From Mycobacteroides chelonae CCUG 47445 (lineage in GTDB: Bacteria; Actinomycetota; Actinomycetes; Mycobacteriales; Mycobacteriaceae), in contig NZ_CP007220.1 of assembly GCF_001632805.1 (NCBI RefSeq), forward strand, positions 806,001-870,000: a stretch of 64,000 nt of DNA, given 5' to 3'. The notes under the pieces were generated by a model. The model was not told the origin of the DNA, did no database searches, and saw only the letters and a program-made list of their open reading frames with translations. Both the position numbers and the translations under genes were made by a program. This document shows positions 56,068-64,000 of the stretch, piece after piece (positions within the stretch are counted from its first letter, which is position 1; each line of letters begins with the position of its first letter).

Positions 56068-56652
56068 GTGGAGGAGCAACCAAGGGGTCGGCGGGCAGAG
56101 GTGATCGCGGCCGCTATCGAGGTGGCGGGCACCATGGGGGTCGGGGGTCTTACGTATCGCTCGGTGGATGCGGCGGCGAACGTCCCGAGCGGTACTACGT
56201 CGAATCATTTCCGTACGCGCGATGCGCTGCTGCTGGGTGTCATTGTCGAGATCGAGAAACTTCGCCGGGCCTTCTGGCGGGCACTTGTCATCGAGATCAA
56301 TCCGACGACAGTGGCTGATCTGGTCGGTATCGGCACCGCGTACGCCAACGGGGCTGTCGGAATGATGAGTACCCGGGTGCGTGCGTACATGGCGCTTCTC
56401 ATGGAGGGATGGAGCCATCCCGAGCTGCGAGAGCCGCTGCAGCGGGGCCGGGATGCGCAGATTCCCCGGACACTGCAGCTCATGCGCAAAGTGGACCCGA
56501 AAACCCCTGAGCTGCATGCGGAAATCTTTCAGGACTATCTGACGGGCATCATCTACCAGCAGTTGGCCAACCCGTCGCCGAACTTCAATCCGCGTCCCGG
56601 GATTGAGGCATTGCTCACCGGCCTGGTGACGCCCCGGGTAGCGCAGGAATAG
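56068..56652 (+). CDS. TetR-family regulator
   Basis: 194 residues from GTG 56068, reading VEEQPRGRRAEVIAAAIEVA; other starts upstream (ATG 56008, GTG 56029) add unlikely residues. The HTH is in GVGGLTYRSVDAAANVPSGT with TSNHFRTRDALL as the second part. The C-terminal part resembles TetR ligand-binding regions. It is divergent from an F420 oxidoreductase gene and convergent with the DHA2 exporter, whose 3' end overlaps this gene by 38 bp. It may regulate either neighbour; the divergent one is more likely. Confidence 0.88.
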   Translation: MEEQPRGRRAEVIAAAIEVAGTMGVGGLTYRSVDAAANVPSGTTSNHFRTRDALLLGVIVEIEKLRRAFWRALVIEINPTTVADLVGIGTAYANGAVGMMSTRVRAYMALLMEGWSHPELREPLQRGRDAQIPRTLQLMRKVDPKTPELHAEIFQDYLTGIIYQQLANPSPNFNPRPGIEALLTGLVTPRVAQE

Positions 56653-58681
56653 GGTTCTCGCGCCAATCGGTGTCGGTGACAATTCGCCGTGAAATGCGTT
56701 CCAGTGCTGCCTGAATCTGTTCGCGATCTGCCCGATCCTCGAAATCAGGTGTGCGGGAGAGTCGTTCGACCAAGTACTGATTGATCGCCTCGCTGATCTT
56801 GTCGACTTCCTGGCGTCCGGAATCGGTGAGCCAGACATGGTCGTTGGTGCGTAAGGCGTACCCGTTCTCGACGAGCTCGTTGAAGGCGGGGGCGATGACC
56901 TCCGGCGGTATCCGGTACCACTGCGCGATTCGGGACACCTCGGCAGACCCGGTGGCACGCAGGAAGCGGTTGGCCTGCACCAGGGCCCACAGCGGCGCGA
57001 TGGGCATCGACACACCCGCGTGTTCGCGCAGCTTGTGCAGGCCGATGTGTGGGAATCCGCGCATGGCATTGCTGATCGCGATCTCCAGCAGTTTGTCTGG
57101 TGAGAACGAGTTGGGCATGCCGAAGCCCTCGCCCATATCGGCGGCCAGGGCCGAATCGGTCCCGCGCAGTGGGACCTCTTTGAGGAACAGCGCCACGACG
57201 AATCCGATGACGGCAACAGGTGTGGCGCAGAGGAACACAAGGTCCAGTGAGTCGGCGTAGGCGTTGATGACCGGTATCGCGGCATCGTGCGGCAGCGCGT
57301 GCAGCGCCTGCGGTGACGCGGTGGCCTCGGGTGGCACGTTCACCGAGCTGATTTCGCGTGCAAGGAAATTGGAGAACAGTGACCCGAATATCGCGGCGCC
57401 GAATGAGCTGCCGATGGTGCGGAAGAACGTCACACCGGAGGTCGCGACGCCCAGATCGTCGAATCGGGCCGTGTTCTGCACAATGAGGGTGAGTACCTGC
57501 ATCGAGGCGCCGATGCCCACACCCAGAATGAGCAGATACAGAGACTGCAACAGGAACGGCGTGGAGTTGTCCATCCTGGACAGCAGCACCAGTGCGACTG
57601 CCATGGTGGCAGTGCCGAGTACGGGGTACAGCTTGTACTTGCCGGTGCGGCCTACCAGGATGCCGGTTCCGGTGGAGGTGATGAGCATGCCCGCCACCAT
57701 GGGCAGGGTGCGCATACCCGACACGGTGGCCGAGACACCGTTGACGAACTGCATGAACGTCGGGAGATATGTCATCACCCCGAGCATGGCAAAGCCAACG
57801 ACAAAGCTCAGCACGCAGCAGATCGTGAAGACCGGGTCGCGGAACAGCCGCGGCGGCAGGATCGGTTCGGATACATGGGATTCCACCCAGACAAACACGC
57901 CTATCGCGGCGACCGCGCCGACGAACAGTCCGATGATCACCGGCGAGGACCAGGGGTAGGTGGTGCCACCCCAGCTGGTCGCCAGTGTCAGTGCCGAGGC
58001 ACCCAATCCGATGAGCACGATGCCCCAGTAGTCGATGACGGGGCGAGTCGCCTTGGCCAGAGCCGGGATGGCGGCGGCTGCGACCACGATCACCACCACC
58101 GAGATGGGCAGGTTGATGTAGAAGGCCCAGCGCCAGCCCAGATGATCGGTGAACAGTCCGCCCAATAGCGGGCCGATCACGGTCGTCACCCCGAAGACCG
58201 CGCCGAGCATGCCCTGATAGCGGCCACGCTCGCGCATGGGAATGATCTCGCCGATGAGGGCGGTCGCCGTCACCATGAGTCCACCGGAGCCGAGGCCCTG
58301 AATCGCGCGTGCACCGACCAACATGGCCATGGATCCGGCCATACCGCAGAGCAGCGATCCGGCAGCGAAGATGACGATGCAGGCGATGAAGACTGCGCGC
58401 CGTCCGAAGAGATCACCGAACTTGCCCATGACGGCGGTGGCCACGGTGGAGGCCAGCAGATAGCTGGTGACCACCCACGACTGGTGTCCGGCATCTCCGA
58501 GATCGGCGACGACGGTGGGCAGGGCCGTAGCGACAATGGTGCCGTCCAGCGCGGCCAGGAGCATTCCGAGCAGGACCGCGACGAAGATGAGGTTGCGGCG
58601 CTGCACGCTGATCATGGAGCTCGCGGCTTCCTGATCGACGGTTTCGGATTCAGGAGACTGCTGCTGAGATTCGGCTGACAT
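56615..58681 (-). CDS. DHA2 multidrug exporter with C-terminal winged-helix domain
   Basis: 688 residues, near the 687 of M. tuberculosis Rv1877. Residues about 25-535 are a 14-helix EmrB/QacA transporter: GMLLAALDGTIVATALPTVV, LFGRRAVFIACIVIFAAGSL, and the helix-5 motif GAVFGVTTVIGPLLGGLFTD. The last 130 or so residues (about 545-680) form a soluble segment with a winged-helix look: ALVQANRFLRATGSAEVSRI, then WYRIPPEVIAPAFNELVENG and LTDSGRQEVDKI, recalling MarR-like HTH domains. A transporter with an attached DNA-binding-like domain is unusual but known in this subfamily. It overlaps tetR by 38 bp tail to tail. The substrate is unknown. Confidence 0.87.
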   Translation of the reverse strand: MSAESQQQSPESETVDQEAASSMISVQRRNLIFVAVLLGMLLAALDGTIVATALPTVVADLGDAGHQSWVVTSYLLASTVATAVMGKFGDLFGRRAVFIACIVIFAAGSLLCGMAGSMAMLVGARAIQGLGSGGLMVTATALIGEIIPMRERGRYQGMLGAVFGVTTVIGPLLGGLFTDHLGWRWAFYINLPISVVVIVVAAAAIPALAKATRPVIDYWGIVLIGLGASALTLATSWGGTTYPWSSPVIIGLFVGAVAAIGVFVWVESHVSEPILPPRLFRDPVFTICCVLSFVVGFAMLGVMTYLPTFMQFVNGVSATVSGMRTLPMVAGMLITSTGTGILVGRTGKYKLYPVLGTATMAVALVLLSRMDNSTPFLLQSLYLLILGVGIGASMQVLTLIVQNTARFDDLGVATSGVTFFRTIGSSFGAAIFGSLFSNFLAREISSVNVPPEATASPQALHALPHDAAIPVINAYADSLDLVFLCATPVAVIGFVVALFLKEVPLRGTDSALAADMGEGFGMPNSFSPDKLLEIAISNAMRGFPHIGLHKLREHAGVSMPIAPLWALVQANRFLRATGSAEVSRIAQWYRIPPEVIAPAFNELVENGYALRTNDHVWLTDSGRQEVDKISEAINQYLVERLSRTPDFEDRADREQIQAALERISRRIVTDTDWRENPIPALPGASPGR

Positions 58682-58759
58682 AACTTACCCATGCTAAAGG
58701 TATGTGGGCCAGGGCATCGTGAACTCACGTTGCTCGCAGATAAGTGGACAGGAAGCCGG

Positions 58760-59158
58760 ATGACACGCGAAGACCTTCCGACCGATCAGTTTCCCGGCTA
58801 CTTGGGTATCGAGTCCGTATCGCTTCAAGACGACCGGGTTACCGCGGAGCTTCCGATCCGGGGTGAGCTTTTCGCCCCGAACGGGTTCGTTCATGCCGCC
58901 GCGATAGTCGGGCTCGCGGACACGTTGTGTGGGTACGGATGCCTGGCCTCTTTACCGGAGGGGGCGACCGGATTCACCACCATCGAGCTGAAGACCAACT
59001 TCCTGGGCACCGCGCGCGGCGGAAAGCTCACCGGGACCGCTGTGCCGGTTCATCGTGGGCGATCGACTCAGCTCTGGGACGCCACCGTGACCTCCGATGA
59101 TGGGCGCACGCTGGCCGTGTTCCGGTGCACCCAGCTGGTGTTGTGGCCGCGCGGATGA
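58760..59158 (+). CDS. PaaI-like hot-dog thioesterase
   Basis: 132 residues from ATG 58760; AGGAAG lies 5 nt upstream. The frame opens at 58691 but the extra residues are not conserved. The hot-dog fold has the central NGFVHAAAIVGLADTLCGYG with the HxxxxxxxxD/E-type catalytic layout, and FTTIELKTNFLGTARGGKLT. It hydrolyses acyl-CoA thioesters, often phenylacetyl-CoA or similar. It is divergent from the DHA2 exporter gene. It lies 75 bp before the aldehyde dehydrogenase gene. Confidence 0.85.
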   Translation: MTREDLPTDQFPGYLGIESVSLQDDRVTAELPIRGELFAPNGFVHAAAIVGLADTLCGYGCLASLPEGATGFTTIELKTNFLGTARGGKLTGTAVPVHRGRSTQLWDATVTSDDGRTLAVFRCTQLVLWPRG

Positions 59159-59185
59159 CACCCGCGCCCCCGCTTCTGAACTGGG

Positions 59186-59201
59186 TGTAACGTACGTCAC
59201 A
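59186..59201. promoter_or_regulatory. Near-perfect 16-bp palindrome upstream of the aldehyde dehydrogenase gene
   Basis: TGTAACGTACGTCACA reads almost the same on both strands; only one symmetric pair of positions differs. The centre is ACGTACGT. It ends 32 bp before ATG 59234, a position that suits a repressor of the TetR type. Confidence 0.45.
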
Positions 59202-59233
59202 GGGCTCGCATCGATGACCGACAGGAGCAGGCA

Positions 59234-60750
<1,517 letters not shown>

Positions 60751-60751
<1 letters not shown>

Positions 60752-60783
60752 TGGTCCCCCGCAAGCGGGAGGTACCCCCAGCT
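60751..60783. repeat. Palindromic repeat-like element between ALDH and DUF779 genes
   Basis: CCCCCGC and GCGGG(A)GG flank two A residues (60756-60773), followed by GGTACCCCCA. Palindromes of this make-up recur in intergenic DNA of actinobacteria. It starts at the stop codon of the dehydrogenase gene and separates it from DUF779, which in M. tuberculosis follows directly. Whether it is dispersed in this genome is untested. Confidence 0.45.
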
Positions 60784-60803
60784 CACGCGAAGGAAGCCCG
60801 GCC

Positions 60804-61190
60804 CTGATCAATCGCGTCGAGCTCACCCCGGCGGCGGCCGAGCTGTTGGCTTCGCTGGTGGCTCGACATGGGCCTGTGATGTTCCACCAGTCCGGCGGCT
60901 GCTGTGACGGGAGCGCGCCGATGTGCTACCTGCGCGGGGAATTTCGCGTGGGTGCGTCGGATGTGTTGCTCGGCGAGGTTAGCGGGGGAACACCGTTCTG
61001 GATGAGCGCCGACCAGTTCGAGTACTGGTCACATACACATTTGACGGTGGACGTGGTGCCTGGGCGAGGGTCTGGATTTTCGCTGGAGGCGCCGGAGGGG
61101 GTGCGTTTCCTTATCCGGTCGAGGTTGTTCACCGATGACGAGGTGCTCGCGTTGGCGAATCAGCCGGTCAGGACCGGCGCCGACGGTTGA
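60804..61190 (+). CDS. DUF779 protein (Rv0459 homologue), non-canonical start
   Basis: 128 residues from CTG 60804. The family core is plain: AELLASLVARHGPVMFHQSG, GCCDGSAPMCY (with two adjacent Cys and a third), and DQFEYWSHTHLTVDVVPGRG. Only a TTG at 60846 is a canonical start, and it would delete 14 residues including part of the conserved N-terminal helix. The CTG at 60804 follows AGGAAG at 60791-60796 with a 7-nt gap, so a rare CTG or ATC start is proposed. The DUF779 pattern suggests a metal- or cofactor-binding partner of the aldehyde dehydrogenase; the real role is unknown. Confidence 0.82.
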   Translation: MINRVELTPAAAELLASLVARHGPVMFHQSGGCCDGSAPMCYLRGEFRVGASDVLLGEVSGGTPFWMSADQFEYWSHTHLTVDVVPGRGSGFSLEAPEGVRFLIRSRLFTDDEVLALANQPVRTGADG

Positions 61191-61291
61191 GGCGCTGCCG
61201 ATTCCTTCGTGTTGTCGGTTGCCCGCGGAGGTAGTAGTTTGCCCTTGTCGGAGGCTGTCTGGTCGGGTCGGTCGTAGGGGAGTGTCATCCA

Positions 61292-63121
61292 GTGTATGTA
61301 GCTATTCGAACTGCTGCGGTTGCTGCGGTGTGCAGTCTGTGTGTCGGGACAGGTCTGGACGCGCGCACCGTGCGCCCGGCCCCTTCCCTAACAGCCACGG
61401 CCGCAACACGTTCCGTGACGAATCGGGCAGTTTCTCTCACGTCGTTCTCTGACTTGCTGACGGTGGCTGCCCCGCAAAATGATGCTGGGGCGCAATCGAA
61501 TCCGGTGGGCACCGGGGTGCCGAGTGGCAGCGAACTCATCGGGACAGTCGCCAAACTCCTCAAGGCATCACAAGCCGCGTCGACCGGTTCGGCTCCGGCC
61601 ATCACCGCAGCCGCCGTCGATCCTGTCGATCCGCCGGTAGAGCAGCCGGTAGATCCGCCCGTCGAGCAGCCCACAGATCCGCCCGCGGCCGACGAGCCGG
61701 CGCCACCCACCAACTTCCCGGGGACCCATTGGCCTGCGTTTGGCACCCCGTCCTACTTTGCGCAGTTGGCCTTTGCGGTGTTCCACGTTGTGGCCTTGCC
61801 GGTCACGGTGCCTGTGCAGTTCTTCCTGGGCAGTGCCGAGGGTGTGCCGACGGTGATAGCCGCGGCACTCAATGACTTATCGGGCCTGCTGGGCCAGATA
61901 CCAGGGTTCTCGCCGCAGCAACCGGCGGCGCAAGCACAGCAGAAGGTCGCAGAGGCCTCCTCGCTGTTGCCGAAGGCTGCGGCGGCGGAGGCCGAAGCAC
62001 CCGCCACTGAGGAGCCGGCTCCGGCTCCGGCTCCGGCGCCAGATCCCTTGCCGACCAACTTCCCGGGCCCGCGCCCCGCGTTTGGCACGCCGTCCTACTT
62101 TGCGCAGTTGGCGTTCGCGGTGCTGCATGTGCTGGCGTTGCCGATCACGGTTCCGGTACAGGCGATCATCGGCAGTACCGAGGGCGTGCCGACGGTGATT
62201 GCCGCCGCGCTCAACGACTTGTCCAGCCTGCTGGGACAGGTGCCGAAGATATCGCTACCTGGGACCGACCCCGGGACCACGCCGGAGACCTCCTCGAAGC
62301 AGGTCGATCAGGCTGTCGCCAAGCCGGAAACGGCGTCCGAGAAGTCAGAGACCACCAAGCGCGACGTCGATGCGAAGACTCCCAACACGGAGCACGGGGC
62401 CAAGCCTGGCGATACGCCCGCAGAGGCGCCCAAAACCGAGCATGAGGCCAAGCCCGCTGAGACTCCGGCGGACGCGACGAAGGTAGATCCGGCTAAGGCA
62501 GATCCGACGAAGGCTGTCGACCCGACTAAGGCTGTCGAGCCCACGAAGGTCGTTGAGCCGAAGGTTGACCCGACGAAGGCTGTTGAGCCCACGAAGGTTG
62601 TTGACCCGACGAAGGCTGTTGAGCCCACGAAGGTTGATCCGACTAAGGCTGTTGAGCCCACGAAGGTCGTTGAGCCCAAGGTAGACCCGGCGGCGGCGTC
62701 GACGAAGCCCGAGCCTGCCAAGCCCGTTGCGGTCAAGCCGGAGACCAAGCCCGAACCGGTCAAGCCGGAGACCAAGCCGGAACCGGCCAAGCCTGAACCC
62801 GCCAGCAGCCCGGTGAAGGTCGTCCGCGACAGCCTGAAGTCGACACCCGGTGGAACCACCACCACCGGCGGCACCAAGACGACCGAGGGATCCAAGGGCG
62901 CTGAAACGGACAGCAAGACGCCCGGTGCGTCTACGGCGACCAAGGTTCGCGAAGGATCGTCCCCCTCCGCGGGTGGCACGTCCGATAAGCCCGCGGAGAA
63001 GTCCTCGACGGAGAAGCCGTCGACCGGCAAGAGTTCACCGTCATCGGAAGGGAGTTCGCATTCCTCCGAAGGAAAGTCGCACTCTTCCGAGGGCAAGTCA
63101 CACGCTGGATCTACTGACTGA
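61292..63121 (+). CDS. Exported repeat protein: two 65-residue domains plus Lys/Pro/Thr-rich tail
   Basis: 609 residues from GTG 61292, with AGGGGAG upstream. An N-terminal signal-like segment (IRTAAVAAVCSLCVGTGLDA) is followed by a Pro/Asp-rich linker. Two near-copies of a domain begin at about N141 and N256: NFPG...PAFGTPSYFAQLAF then EGVPTVIAAALNDLSGLLGQ. Each carries a hydrophobic helix near its middle. They are also alike at the DNA level, so the duplication is recent or under conversion. The C-terminal half (about 330-609) is disordered: repeats of VDPTKAVEPTKVVEPK type, then KPETKPEP, then Ser/Gly/Lys/Glu-rich blocks ending SEGKSHSSEGKSHAGSTD. Basic tails like this could bind polyanionic envelope polymers. 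I recognise no named family. Confidence 0.8.
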   Translation: MYVAIRTAAVAAVCSLCVGTGLDARTVRPAPSLTATAATRSVTNRAVSLTSFSDLLTVAAPQNDAGAQSNPVGTGVPSGSELIGTVAKLLKASQAASTGSAPAITAAAVDPVDPPVEQPVDPPVEQPTDPPAADEPAPPTNFPGTHWPAFGTPSYFAQLAFAVFHVVALPVTVPVQFFLGSAEGVPTVIAAALNDLSGLLGQIPGFSPQQPAAQAQQKVAEASSLLPKAAAAEAEAPATEEPAPAPAPAPDPLPTNFPGPRPAFGTPSYFAQLAFAVLHVLALPITVPVQAIIGSTEGVPTVIAAALNDLSSLLGQVPKISLPGTDPGTTPETSSKQVDQAVAKPETASEKSETTKRDVDAKTPNTEHGAKPGDTPAEAPKTEHEAKPAETPADATKVDPAKADPTKAVDPTKAVEPTKVVEPKVDPTKAVEPTKVVDPTKAVEPTKVDPTKAVEPTKVVEPKVDPAAASTKPEPAKPVAVKPETKPEPVKPETKPEPAKPEPASSPVKVVRDSLKSTPGGTTTTGGTKTTEGSKGAETDSKTPGASTATKVREGSSPSAGGTSDKPAEKSSTEKPSTGKSSPSSEGSSHSSEGKSHSSEGKSHAGSTD

Positions 63122-63857
63122 CGATGATCGTAAGCGTGTTGCCGTCGCGTTCGATGTGAAGTCCGGCGCGACGGGCAACCGCAGCCACTGAGGTGGCGTC
63201 ATTGGGTTCGGCTCGGCTGCCGGCGAGGATACGTGCCAGCTTTCCCTTGTGCGCCTTGTTGAAATGGGTGATTACCGTACGTCGCCCGTCGGGATGCTCG
63301 GTGAGGCAATCAACGGTTACCGCCTGCGGGATTCGCCCCAATCCCGCGTACGAACCCGAGCGTAGGTCCACCACCAGTTCGTCGGCGGCCAGCTCCGCCA
63401 ACACCGGCTCCAGTACTGGCTTCCAGCGGGCGGACAACGACGGCTTTCCGGGCAGCTTGGACGAGGCCGACAACCGATAGGCAGGCACCGGATCATCAGC
63501 GCGTAGCAGCCCGAACAGCGCCGAGCCGACGGCGAGGCGTTCGCGTGCACGCGTTGCGGAGGCGCCGCGCAGAGACGTCACGTCCAGGGCGTCGTACAGC
63601 ACACCGGTGTACCGCTGCAGGGCAGGCATGGTGGGGGAGACCCGCAGCTCGGCATTGCGCTGGATTTCCGCATCCTGAGAGGCCGAGATGCCCAGCGCCT
63701 TCCGGCATGCCGGAGGGTCGGCGGCAAGGGCGACAAGTTCGTCGACGAGTGCCGTGCGCACCGGATTCAGCGACGGTGTGGCCAGCTTGTCCAGGCGCAG
63801 AGGAACATGATCTCCACCTTCGCGTTTGGTTTCTGAGGGTGGCAGCAACACGATCAC
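63111..63857 (-). CDS. yaaA: Peroxide stress protein YaaA
   Basis: 248 residues, the normal size for the YaaA/DUF328 family. It starts MIVLLPPSETKREGGDHVPL, the signature LLPPSETK, with conserved TPALQRY-like SPTMPALQRYTGVLYDALD, and near the C terminus VITHFNKAHKGKLARILAG. YaaA binds nucleic acids and lowers free iron and oxidative damage under peroxide stress (family knowledge). Its stop lies 11 bp inside the 3' end of the convergent repeat-protein gene. It is divergent from a gene beginning at 63977. Confidence 0.93.
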   Translation of the reverse strand: MIVLLPPSETKREGGDHVPLRLDKLATPSLNPVRTALVDELVALAADPPACRKALGISASQDAEIQRNAELRVSPTMPALQRYTGVLYDALDVTSLRGASATRARERLAVGSALFGLLRADDPVPAYRLSASSKLPGKPSLSARWKPVLEPVLAELAADELVVDLRSGSYAGLGRIPQAVTVDCLTEHPDGRRTVITHFNKAHKGKLARILAGSRAEPNDATSVAAVARRAGLHIERDGNTLTIIVSQ

Positions 63858-63976
63858 GCCACAGACCGTAGCGAACTGGCCGCCGCCGACGGCGCAGCGG
63901 GTCGACAGCTGCGATGAGTTTTGGTGGTCTGGATGGTCGATATGGGTGAGTGCCCCATCCAGTACAAGGAGACCCC

Positions 63977-64000
63977 ATGCCCACTCGTGAAGAAACTCCA
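63977..64000 (+). CDS. Start of an unidentified gene (truncated by window end)
   Basis: ATG 63977 follows AAGGAGA at 63966-63972. Eight codons (MPTREETP) are visible before the window ends. Nothing can be said of the product. Confidence 0.5.

Noticed and set aside
62473..62700. Tandem repeat as a CRISPR-like array
   Set aside because: Units are short, direct, in frame and vary as codon-level repeats (VDPTKAVEPTK); there are no unique spacers.
62308..63096. 262-residue minus-strand frame with repeated VGST segments
   Set aside because: It is the reverse reading of the low-complexity tail of the 609-residue protein; the repeats simply mirror the plus-strand ones.

Overview
The window is high-GC actinobacterial DNA and reads as a rapidly growing mycobacterium, most likely of the Mycobacteroides abscessus/chelonae group. 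Two things point there. First, the gene order follows the M. tuberculosis interval from serC (Rv0884c) to Rv0910: serC, diiron oxygenase, fprB, VOC protein, citA, gltA2, FAD oxidoreductase, prrB/prrA, echA6, Rv0906-like hydrolase, ctpE and the Rv0909/Rv0910 pair. Second, a trehalose polyphleate (TPP) locus sits inside this backbone; M. tuberculosis lacks it, while M. smegmatis and M. abscessus carry it. Assignments rest on motif reading and recalled family sequences; no search was run.

Layout. 1-6.1 kb: a truncated AraC regulator divergent from an SDR/Baeyer-Villiger monooxygenase pair (a layout like virS-mymA), then a GT2-GtrA glycosyltransferase coupled to a GT-C glycosyltransferase, ending in a long hairpin. 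6.2-12.7 kb: serC, AurF-like diiron oxygenase plus fprB (coupled), a VOC protein, citA and pdxH. 12.7-32.3 kb: a Sap/GAP membrane protein and the TPP locus: fadD23, the PE-PPE-domain acyltransferase and mmpL10 with papA3 on the minus strand, divergent from an 11-kb bimodular polyketide synthase gene. 32.3-35.8 kb: an MFS exporter, a wrecked DUF2252 gene, and a GlxA regulator overlapping a DJ-1/PfpI protein. 35.9-51.9 kb: gltA2, a DHA2 exporter overlapping its MarR regulator, an F420 oxidoreductase, a phytoene-desaturase-like enzyme, FKBP, PrrBA, an exported protein, an FMO, EchA6, a metallo-beta-lactamase-fold hydrolase, a methyltransferase, CtpE and an SPFH protein. 51.9-64 kb: a second methyltransferase, a toxin-antitoxin-like pair split by a lipase gene, a tiny cysteine-repeat exported protein, a second F420 oxidoreductase, TetR, a DHA2 exporter with a C-terminal winged helix, a thioesterase, aldehyde dehydrogenase plus DUF779, a 609-residue exported repeat protein and YaaA.

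How the genes work together. In the TPP locus FadD23 would activate a fatty acid as acyl-AMP and load it on Pks. Pks would extend it with malonyl units into phleic acid, PapA3 would acylate trehalose, MmpL10 would move the lipid outward, and the PE-PPE-domain enzyme would complete acylation outside the membrane. Both Pks AT domains carry the malonyl-type HAFH motif, which fits the unbranched phleic chain. The locus lies between two citrate synthase genes (citA and gltA2), an interval filled differently in M. tuberculosis.

The most unusual items outside the TPP locus are the two-domain repeat protein at 61.3-63.1 kb, the CYNGVC repeat protein at 54.8 kb, the split toxin-antitoxin pair, the DUF2252 remnant, a tRNA-like T-arm at 51.07 kb, and several palindromes that look like operators or dispersed repeats.
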